DNA from: Daedaleopsis sinensis
Taxonomy: Eukaryota > Basidiomycota > Agaricomycetes > Polyporales > Polyporaceae
Direction of reading: 5' to 3'
Length of the DNA stretch: 64,000 nucleotides
NCBI GenBank assembly: GCA_033807695.1
Contig: CM066308.1
Coordinates: 2,480,001-2,544,000, forward strand
Shown: positions 54,873 to 64,000 of the stretch, piece by piece
How the letters are laid out: each line of letters opens with the position of its first letter
Position numbering within the stretch: position 1 is the first letter of the stretch
Made by a program: the position numbers and the translations under genes
The notes under the pieces: generated by a model
Told to the model about the DNA's origin: nothing
Databases searched by the model: none
What the model saw: only the letters and a program-made list of their open reading frames with translations

Positions 54873-57800
54873 CGTGAACGTAGACGGAGACGGTGTGTTC
54901 GTGGGTGTGAACGGGTGTCGTGTGTCGTGGGGGCAGGAGGGTCAGACCTGTGATCCTATCTTCCTTGGGACGGCGGGGCTGCGCGAGGCCTCTTCCGAGT
55001 CGACGGGGCACGAGAGGGAAGAGTGCGACGGGGCATAATCGTAGACTGCGCCCGCCTTTTGTACGCTTGCACGCTGTGCTGTCTCGCCCTCGACATATGG
55101 TTCGACGCTCGGGTATGAGTCCATGACCGCAGGCGACACCAATGGTTGCAATCGGCAGTCCTGAGTCAATGAGCCAAGAGCTGACACAGATCACGAGCCG
55201 GCGGCGATCACATGGTCGAGGGTTCACCGAACGAGGGACGGGAGTTTCGATGATCATGGGCAGCAGGGGACCAGGGGAGTATGCACCCGAGTGCCGAGGA
55301 CTCGGACATAGATAGACGGTGGTGAACCTCATTAGTGGCGAAAGCTGTCGGTGGCCCAGTGAGAAGCGTGTGCGCAGGGGCTACTAGATTGGTCCCGTGC
55401 AGCTTGATCGCTGGAGAGCCACGATCATCCGTCAGGTTTCTACCAGTCTGACTCTCTGTGATCGCGTTTACGAGAGTGCGGCTGGCTATCGTATTAGCAG
55501 GCGACGACGTCGTAGAAGGTAGCGAGATAGTTTCGGGGGAGGGTCTGGGATCTTGAAGGTTGGATTGTTCGGTATGCGAGGACTATCAACGTTTGGGGGC
55601 GCCCGGCGGGTATAACGTCCGTTGATGGGAAACCTGAAGCGTTGATATTTAGAGAAACAGACGTGCTGATCCCCGCAGCTATCTGAGCTTACTAGTGGAG
55701 CCGAACTTCTATGGTGCACCGTCAGCACACAGTGGAAGGCAATGAGGAGATAGAATATACGATACAGTTAAGAGTGTCTCTTGGTCACGCGATTGCATCC
55801 AGCTCGTCCGAGATCGCGACGCCTCCTCAACGACCACGATCCCAGTCCGCTGACATGTATAGTGATAAGTATACAGCGGTGCACAAGGGTGCACCGGGAT
55901 TCGGATGCAATTGATCACCATTGTCACCATCAGCGCTCAGTGAGACATCCCCGCATGTCACGAATAAATTACTATATCTGGCAATGATTAATGATTAATG
56001 TAGGCAACCCATCAATTAATTGTTGCCTGTGGGGCCCCGCGTGGCTACGAAAGCACTTGAGATAAGTAATACACTCAGGCTCTAGAGTGAGTCTTGCTGT
56101 GACTCGTGTCCAACGTTCAACTTTCGGAACTACTTATATACGAGGCGTTCAATGCTGCTAGCTTGAAGCTTGAGGCCGTCGATCACACGCTCCTACCTTC
56201 AACGTCAGCAGATACATCTGGTCACATTGGGTCACCACCTACTGAAGTACGCGGAGTTGATAAGTGGTTTCATAGAATAACGTTTCTGCCTTGGCTGGTG
56301 AGTAATCCCACTGGCCCAGTACCAAGCTATGAGTCAAGCTAATATTAGGTAGCGGGAAGGAGTGAACACTGGGAGAACGCGCGCACAGGCGAACCTACAC
56401 CACATGGAAGAAGCATCTGAGCAGTCTCGTGAACGATCCCCCGTTCTCAGGCGGTCTTGATGCTCAGTGCAGCCTAGTGCAGCGAACAGAAGGATATACC
56501 CTCGCCCGGGATGATGCCATCGGGCGTCTGGGGTCTGCACTATCTCGCCGTCGGTGCCGCGACGTCGACGTCGACGTCGAACGCCGGCCCCCTCACCGGT
56601 CACCCCCACTGCAGGCGGGCGTTGAGTACGACAGCGCGGGTGCAGTCGTGATCGACCCGAGGGCGTTCGGCGACGTCACGACGGGGAATAGCCCGCTGCG
56701 ACGGCTCCTGTTAATTAAGACAGGGACGAGCGTGCTAGTGCACCCGCTCTGCGCTCGAGATCTCGCGACCGTGTGCGATCGGGCGACACCGACGCCCACA
56801 ACTCGCCGTCTCAAGACTCGCACTGGGCTGGGGGCAGCGGGACCGCGGTGGCGTGCCCGGGTGCACATCGCCATCGAGCGCGAGCACGTCCGCGCGGGCG
56901 GAGCTGGAGGGGGACTGGTCTGCCCCGTCCTCCCGTCTGCCAGGTGGCCTGACGTCAAGCGCAGCAAGCGGTGCGCGACGATGATGCATGCTGGTGGACT
57001 CCGACATGGCGTCCACCGGGGTGTATGCTGCTTCGCGCCGGGGACCACACTGGCCGGAATAGACGGGGGGCGTGAATGTTCGGGGCCCGCCGGTGAGCGC
57101 ACGAAGTGCGCTTCCCGCGAGCGAAGTGCACAACCTCCGAGGCCCGAGGTTTGTTGCGCCGCATGCCGGGCAGATCGCAATAAGGACATACAAGTCATGT
57201 CTGGACCGCCAGGAAGACAGGGTCCGCAAGGCTTCGCACGGACGTTCACGGTGCTCGCGTAGCCTACAGCGTCTTCTCCACAACCAGCACCCTGTGACAA
57301 CCAGGCCACTTGCACGAGTAATGGATTACGTCTCAACGTATGGTGCGGACATCTTCTCACACGTCGACCGGTGTTCTGGTACTCACCAATTTACGGACAA
57401 GGAATCTTGATCGCCGAAGATAGCGTTCAATAGCGGCCGCATTTCGTCCGCCATCTAGACGGTGCGATGGGAAGTGGGCGGGGCAAAAGTCTGGTTTGTG
57501 TCCGGAACGACACGTTTAATGCAGAACGGCTCAGGATAGTTAGCGTCAGAAGGGCCTCGCTAGGCCTCGTTCCGTTTTGGAATACTGAGAAGGCGTGGAG
57601 GAGCGGTGCGAGAGACGCTAGAGCCACCTAGACAAGAGAAGGTTCAGCGGAGAAAGTTCGAGCGAGATGGAGGAGAGATTGGGGGTGGGCTGTGAGAAGA
57701 AGAGTCAGAGTATGTTCATATGGAACAGACAAAGACGGACATACCGTCCGCGGCGGACCCCAAACTGACGTGGGGAGCGGGCGGGGAAGGGGAAGATCGG

Positions 57801-59169
57801 GGCTGGAGGAGGAATGAAGTAGCGGATTGTACGTGGAGAATACGCGTGTTTCTGCTAGAAGTTAATCAAGGGGGAGACAGAGAGGGCCTTAACGGGCAAT
57901 CGCAGGGAAGAAGGGCGAATGACAGGCCTGGAATGGGGAATGCTGCTAGTCCTGTCCAGACGAAGGAGAAGGCGTCGTGTTGAGCCGCGCACTCCCACCA
58001 GATTGTGATAGACGGTTGGCTCTGCCGGGCGAGAACAGCGACGTTTCTCCGGGAGCGAATGAGGTGCAGGACGCGACACGGACGGCGCGCGCCATCGCCC
58101 AATACAAACCGGCTGGGAATGACGGCATCCATACGGCGAGGCGGGCGAATCACAGGCTCTGCGCTGGCACGATTGTACAAGTGGAGCGAGCATGAGCGGC
58201 GTGGAAGACGGAGAAGAGTGCGAGTGCGCACACCGCGAGCTCGAGAGCGGCGCACGGGGTCTGTAGGCTGGACGTGGCGGCCATTGGGAGCGAACGGGCG
58301 GGATATATCAGGCGGAGGACGATGGTATCTGGAGCTGGGCCGTGGGAGACGAAGCAGAGGGCGCAGAGAGGCAGATATTGGAGGACGAGATGGCGGGAGC
58401 GAGGAAGCGGTGGGAGAACGCATGGGCCAGGGTCGAGATGTCAAGAGCCTTGAGGCGCATGAGGAGGAGCATCGCGAAGAATATGTCAACACAGACCCGC
58501 AACATGAGCCGGCCAGACCCATCGATCCCAGCCTGCGACTCCCAGAGAACAGAGTTTACTCCATCTCTCGCATTCGACGAACCCAGCAGCAGCTGCCCCC
58601 AGCGCATCTCCGTGCGGCCCGGCCCACGACGCCCGCCCGCTGCAACTCTCTCCACGCCTGCGCAGCCCGGGCGCCGCCAGAGAGCGCAGCGCGGTCGTCA
58701 GCAGCGCAGGAAAGACCGGCGAACAGGGGACAGCGGGCGTGCGAGGGCGCGGAGGGCGGCAGGAGGGAGGAGGAGGAGAAGAAAGCGGGACGCCTTCCCT
58801 GCCGGTTCGGAGGGTTAATTGAGGTTACATAATCGAATGAGGAAATAGAGAAACTAAGCCGAATGGAGGTGATTCGTCCACCGTCTGCATTCAAATATGG
58901 CTCGTCGCTTCTTTCAGCATGTTATTTATCCAATCGCCCGCCTCCGTCCCCGCTCCGCCTTCTGTCTCCTGCAGTTCTCTCGACTGCCCTCCGTCCCCTC
59001 CCGTCTCCTTTTCGTCCACCACCACCACCACCTCATGTGCTAACGTCTTCTCACAGCTCCCGAGCCCCACTCCCCCCTCCTCCCCTCCCGACATCATATA
59101 CCTGCCCCGGGAGCTTTCGCGAACGCTAAACCCTTTCTAGTCCTTCGCCCGTCTATATATCACTACGCC
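54873..59169. other. 4.3 kb gene-free divergent region
   Basis: No gene with a recognisable domain lies between the lipase and the Zn2Cys6 regulator. Frames of 250-280 codons at 56429-57262 (+) and 56593-57360 (-) overlap antiparallel and look like by-products of GC-rich sequence. About 57,640-58,860 is purine-rich on the + strand; about 58,910-59,160 is CT-rich, fitting the core promoter and leader of the regulator gene. AT-rich words (ATTAATG) occur at 55,985-56,000. Confidence 0.45.
56561..56580. repeat. GACGTC hexamer repeat
   Basis: Three perfect copies of the self-complementary hexamer GACGTC plus two bases. GACGTC contains the ACGTC core of CRE-type bZIP sites, so it could be a regulatory cluster or a simple repeat. 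Confidence 0.5.
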
Positions 59170-62100
59170 ATGTCGGCTGGCCTCCCCTATCCCGTCTCCA
59201 ACAACCGTGCTTCATACCCCCCACACGACCCCTCTCCTCCGTACCCCTCCAATCACGCCAATCATCCATACCAATATCCATCATTTTCATCTAGAGGCGC
59301 TAGCTTCGACACTAACCATGGGAGAACAGACCCGACCGTGGCATCCTCTTCGCTCTCTGGCATGTTCCACCATGCTGAGCACGATCAGCCCCACCAGTAT
59401 TCTCGCACACCACATCCAGTGGACGCGTATTCGCATCCAACAGCGCCCCTCCACTCTCGGGACCACCTTTGGCACTATGATCAGCACGTACCCGAGGCTC
59501 CTCGCGCGCGTTTTGAGCATTCTGCAGTCGACGTCGGCTTACCTCGCGAGTACCAGAGTCCGGTAACGCATGCACCGCCCGTCGCGGGTCCGTCCCACGG
59601 ACATACTCTCTTGTCCACAGCACCGAGTTCTTCCTCACGGCCCGCACCGTCTGCTCCTTCGGCGGGCCGCTCTCGGAGAGAAAAGCCACGGCTGGAGCTC
59701 GCTCCCGACCAGCCCTTGACCACTCAGGGCAAGCCACGTTCGCGGGTATATGTGGCTTGCGTTCAGTGGTAAGTGCCCGTCTTTTTCGCGAATGCTCGCA
59801 AAAATTAACCATGCACCACAGTCGCAACAGGAAAATCCGTTGTGATGGCGCAAAGCCCATTTGCCACAACTGTAGTCGCAAGGGGGAAAACCCCGGTATA
59901 TGCTCCTACGACGCCGCTCCCAAGCGTCGAGGCCCAGACAGAGTTCCTGGAGCGCGTCAGCGCTCTGCAGGTGGCAGCGGAGAACGGCCGCCGCGGAGGC
60001 GGAGGCGACCTGTCCCTTTGGACGTCAGCGACCAGCCTTTCCTTTCTCCCCAGAGTGCCAGTCAGAGCCCTGTCGACTCTAAGACGGCTCACTTCAGCCC
60101 GACCGCTCCTTCCTTCATGCCGGACACGTCCCCTCCACGCCCGGACAATCTCAGCGTCATGCAGGAGGTCGGCCCCGGGCAGTACACCAGGTACAGACAG
60201 GGCCTATCTGACCCCGGTCGTGCCTCGGTCCCGGGCGGCGGCCACAGCGCACACGCACACTATCCCCAGCACCATGACCTCACAAACTCGCACGTAGGTT
60301 CATCAGCTTCGTTAGCCGACATCAATGCTGCCGCTCACCCTCCCCACATAGACCCCAGCGGCCGCTTATGAAGCGCATCCGCTCGGGTCCCCTCTCTCTG
60401 ACACCTCCGCCGCTGTCGGTTACGTTGTGGGCGCGCCGATGGCGGCGACGCAGAGTGTATCCCTCCCACTCCACCAACATGCACCGGAGAGTACCAGTGG
60501 GTTTCGCGAAGGGGAGCAGGAGGACGGGGAAGAGGAGGGGACGCTCATCGCCCCGGACCCGGGGCTTCAGTTCACGCGGGAGACGTGGTGGGACGCCCTG
60601 CTGGTCCTGTACGCGGGCGATGGCGGCCAGAGCGGACACGCACCGTTCGACGTGGCGTTTGCGCCGCTTCCGCCTGGGCTGCGCGAGAACACGACGCAGA
60701 GCATCACCGCCGATCTCCGCGCGATCTTCCGTGCATCCCCGCACTGGATGAACTTCATCAACCTGCCGCGGTTCTTCAGCTCGCTGCTGGATCCGCGGGC
60801 ACGCCACAGCATACAACCCAGCCTCATCTTAGGCGCGCTTGCGCTCGCCACTTTCTTTCGGAGCCACGAGAACGAGCTTGGGGAGCGGGGGAGGGAGAGG
60901 GCGTTGATGCTGAGGGACCAGGCGCAGGCGGCGTTGGAGGGGAGCCTGAACTCGCGATGGGTCGACCATAGCCTCGTTCAAGCCGCATGGGTGCGTGGTT
61001 ATTTCTACTGATGTACTTGTTCAAAGTTAACCGTGGCGTACCTTTCTGTGGTCGACGAAACAGCTCCTTGCGTTCTTTGAAATCTGTGCCCACCCATTGC
61101 ACTCGACGACCCGCGTCCGATCCTCCATGGGGCTGCTCGACTCATTGCTGCAGACCATGAAGCTGTTGTCCTTGGACGAAGCAGATCCGCGCACGACCGT
61201 GTTCCCGTCTGTCGTGCCCGTCGTTCCCGTCGCTCCGCTCGACTCCCCCCGCATGCTATCTGCATCGTCAGTGGACCGGCACCCACCTCGCCATACTATG
61301 CACACACCTTTGGATTCCAAGCCCGCGCAACAGTGGGAACATCCAGACTCTGTCCGACCGCCGGTTCCTGCTCCTGAATACCATTCCAGCGAGCGTTTTC
61401 TACCTCCACAACCACAACGGCTCACAAACAATTTCCTGCCCACCCATTCGCAAAATCTATCCGCCGCTAGTTGCAACTGTACGACCTATACCCTCGGCCA
61501 CACCTGGCCGATGGTCAAGGAATTCGCCCCGCTATGGGACACGACACCCACCTGGCAGGGCGAGTGGACCGAGAGCGACATCCGCAAGGAAGAATGCCGG
61601 CGCCTCGTCTGGAGCAGCGTCATGCTCAGCGCCGGCCACAGCTCGTACACCGCGGCAAGCCCAGACATCCAGACGCAGCAGCTGTTCCTGATGGACCCAA
61701 GAAACGTGAGTGTAAATCCCCCGAGGCCGCGACGGCTCCGCCGGTGTCGGTGCTGATGAGATTGGATTTTGACGTGATTGTGCTGCAGTACGCGCTGCTG
61801 TTCCCCGGGGAATCGCTCACGTCCGTCGAGGATTCGCCCGCGGTACCGCCACCCGCAAAAGACTCCGTCTGGGCGCTCTACATGCGCGCGATGCTCATGT
61901 GGAACAGCTGCATCCTCACGCGCGGCGACGCCGCGCTGTCGGACGCGGACAAGGCGCAGTTCGCGCTGGCGGCGTGGGCGGAGATCGACGCCATTGAGGA
62001 GGCGTTGAACCGGCACACGTGTGGCATCGAGCGGTCGTTTCTGTTCCAGGGCAGAGAGCTCCTGTTCAAGTGAGTTGTGCGCGCAGCCCGTCTGATGCTG

Positions 62101-63343
62101 TGTCGAGGTTAAACTGACCGGCCGTCTGTGGTGTTATTGTTATTGTTTGCGCCTCGCTTGGCCGCCCCCGCTGCGCACGCACGCACGCACGCCTGCGTCC
62201 ATGTGCACGCCACGCCACTCCCCCTCCCGCGCGCCGCGTGGGGCAGCTCGCGGATGTGCATCGCGTACGCGTTCCAGCGGTGTTTGCCACAGCCGACCGC
62301 GTACGTAACTCTGCTCCCGACCGCGCCCGCGGCGGCCTGAGTTGTGGGTGGTCATGGTGGACTGATGACGGCCGCGGCGGCGCTGATAGGCATGCCCATC
62401 TGCTGTTCTACCGGCAGAAGGCGGAGGAATGGCGTACGTGCCCAGCCCGTTCTCCCCGTGCCTCGACGAGCGTGCTGACGAGTATTCGCTGGTTCCGCGT
62501 CGCGCACGCGCACGCGCACGCTTGCGCCGCCGCATCTCCCCCCGTTTTCTCCTCGCTGGACCTGCGCTCGCACGATGGGCCGCACATGCACCGGCAGTGT
62601 CCCACCAGGCGTCCCTGGCGAAGCGCGTCCTGAACGCGGGGCTCCCGTCCGTGACGGGCCTGCCGGCCGCGGACCTTGCGAAGCGGCCATTCCTGCTGTT
62701 CTGGTTCATGTCCCAGATCGAAAGGTGAGCACTGTGTCCACTCGAACGCAGAGTGTATCTTGCCCCTGTCGCCGCGCTGGGGCTGGGGTGCAGGTCGTGG
62801 ATGTGCGCGTTCGCGTGCCTGACGTGCATACCCTCTTCTTCTTGCCCCTACCCCTTCTTCTCGTTCCCCCCAGGGCGTGTCTGCGCGGATCCGGACGCCG
62901 TGCCTTACCTGGTTGTCCTGTGCTTCCCACGCGTGCGGCGAGCGTTGGCGTTGGCGTTGGCACTGACATTATATATACCCAGGGCGTTGACTCTCTGGTC
63001 GTACGACCGCTCGCTCGCGCTTGCGCTCGACGTGGCGAAGGCGCTCTCGAAGCCGGTGGAGTACCTGATGTCGCTGTGGCCGTGTCCAGGTGCGTAGCAC
63101 GCCGTTCGCCCCTTCCCAAGCTTCCGGCTGGGGACTGGGGACTGCGAGCTTGCGGGCGCTGATACGGTGTGGCCTGCGTCCTGCGGTTTTGTTTGCCTTG
63201 CAGAGCAGCGCCAGCGGTGGGAGAAGCTGCGGGACAAGATCGGCAGCTCGTGCTTTGCGGCCGCGGTCCCGCTCCCCGATGCGCCTGCCAGTGCGCCTGC
63301 CGCCGTCCAAGATGCCAGTGCGAGGTGTGACAGGATCCCCTGA
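59170..63343 (+). CDS. Zn2Cys6 fungal transcription factor
   Basis: A binuclear zinc cluster regulator of roughly 1,150 residues with eight introns. ATG 59170 opens a ~195-residue Pro/Ser/His-rich region. The Zn2Cys6 domain is split by an intron after VACVQ: CxxC-RNRKIRC-DGAKPIC-HNC-SRKGENPGIC, with all six Cys present and CX2CX6CX6CX2CX9C spacing. A Pro/Ser linker follows. The fungal regulatory (middle homology) region includes FTRETWWDALLVLY, ASPHWMNFINLPRFFSSLLD, SRWVDHSLVQAAWLLAFFEI, DIRKEECRRLVWSSVMLSAG, WALYMRAMLMWNSCILTRGD, AWAEIDAIEEALNRHTC and MCIAYAFQRCLPQPTA, LTLWSYDRSLALALDVAKAL. It ends ASARCDRIP at TGA 63341-63343. One intron near 62,725-62,990 is long for this window. Nuclear; target pathway unknown. 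Confidence 0.9.
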
Positions 63344-64000
63344 CGCTATCCGAACAACTATCCACCCTCTGTCGCCACTACGCGACCCAAAACCTCCTCG
63401 TCTTCCTCTTTCCTGTGCTGCTCTCTGATCTGTTTCTCTGTTTGTCCGTTTGCCTGTTGTTGCTGTATGGTGCGTTCGCTCTGCTATCGTTGTGCACTCT
63501 ACTATATCCTGCTCTGCTATTCCCCGTCCACATGGATACCGCCTCCCCCTCAGTTCCGTTTGTCCGTTTGCTACTTACTGCCCTTCCCTCTGGATGTTTC
63601 GGTCTCACTCATACATACACCGCACACGGACATGATGTGCCTCAGATCCCCGCTCGCTGATCCCTTCACAGCAGCACTTACGAGGATCTCTGACCTTTAT
63701 CTTTCCCCACTCCTCTATCTGGATCGGTGCGTTCTCATCGCGATGGACTGGGCCCGCTGCAAGACCACTGCCTATATCATTATCACTGTTTCTATCCACA
63801 TTCTATAGCTAGGGATACCGTTGTATTAGTATACTCCTACCCGTGTGGCTCGTGTCCTGTAGATGCTCGTCGACTGTAGTATTCAAGTTCAAGTTGCTCT
63901 GCCGTAGTTTCTCCCTTCATTATACGCGACGCATGCCGCGGCACTCAGCTGCTGATGGCATATTCTTCCTTCCTGAGCGTTCGAAGTTCGAAGAAGCCGT
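63344..64000. other. 3' flank, no gene seen
   Basis: This is downstream of the regulator gene to the window edge; CT-rich around 63,400-63,650. Overlapping frames here show no domain. Confidence 0.4.

Noticed and set aside
56429..57262. 277-codon + ORF in the gene-free region
   Set aside because: Overlaps an antiparallel frame of similar length, has no domain or hydrophobic core, and has Arg/Gly/Thr-rich composition typical of random GC-rich frames.
57866..58522. 218-codon minus ORF
   Set aside because: Low-complexity Ser/Arg/Pro reading of a purine-rich block; no start context or domain.
1..64000. CRISPR array, phage or bacterial-type defence system
   Set aside because: No regularly spaced repeats or matching genes; the window is intron-rich eukaryotic DNA.

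Overview
This window is nuclear DNA from a filamentous basidiomycete, most likely an Agaricomycete of the wood-decay type. Coding regions are broken by many short introns (about 45-70 bases, GT...AG). Several products belong to fungal or Agaricomycete-typical families: a FunK1 kinase, an aryl-alcohol-dehydrogenase-like aldo/keto reductase, an adenylating enzyme fused to a membrane oxidoreductase, and a Zn2Cys6 regulator. Product names rest on motifs and domain order read by eye. Exon borders were worked out by hand and should be treated as models.

Layout. 0-20 kb: a small inverted-repeat element (6-249), an Mps1/TTK spindle checkpoint kinase, an aryl-alcohol-dehydrogenase-like reductase, a large unknown disordered protein, a seven-segment membrane protein, the NRPS-like fusion enzyme, and about 3.3 kb without a clear gene. 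20-34 kb: RAD50 head-to-head with a SCOC-like coiled-coil gene, a FunK1 kinase, an F-box-like/LRR protein head-to-head with the proteasome ubiquitin receptor RPN13, and ARL8. 34-49 kb: PET127 (mitochondrial RNA metabolism; head-to-head with ARL8), a universal-stress-protein-domain protein, an M3 oligopeptidase head-to-head with a Ste7-type MAP kinase kinase, RIO1, an unknown membrane protein, and mitoribosomal protein mS41. 49-64 kb: tRNA-Glu(UUC), a zinc-finger protein, the RES-complex FHA protein PML1, a secreted class 3 lipase, a 4.3 kb gene-free stretch, and a large Zn2Cys6 transcription factor.

Most genes are unrelated housekeeping functions: DNA repair, checkpoint, proteasome, splicing, ribosome biogenesis, mitochondrial RNA and translation, and vesicle/lysosome traffic. 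They are not a functional cluster. What links some of them is arrangement: several head-to-head pairs share short intergenic promoters (194-404 bp). Two of these, plus the region upstream of MPS1, carry CACGTG close to ACGCGT or TCGCGA sites. I found no CRISPR array, defence island or clearly new multi-gene system. The best leads are the carrier-less adenylation/oxidoreductase fusion, a 12-base exon in RPN13, the recurring promoter sites, and the two long gene-poor stretches.
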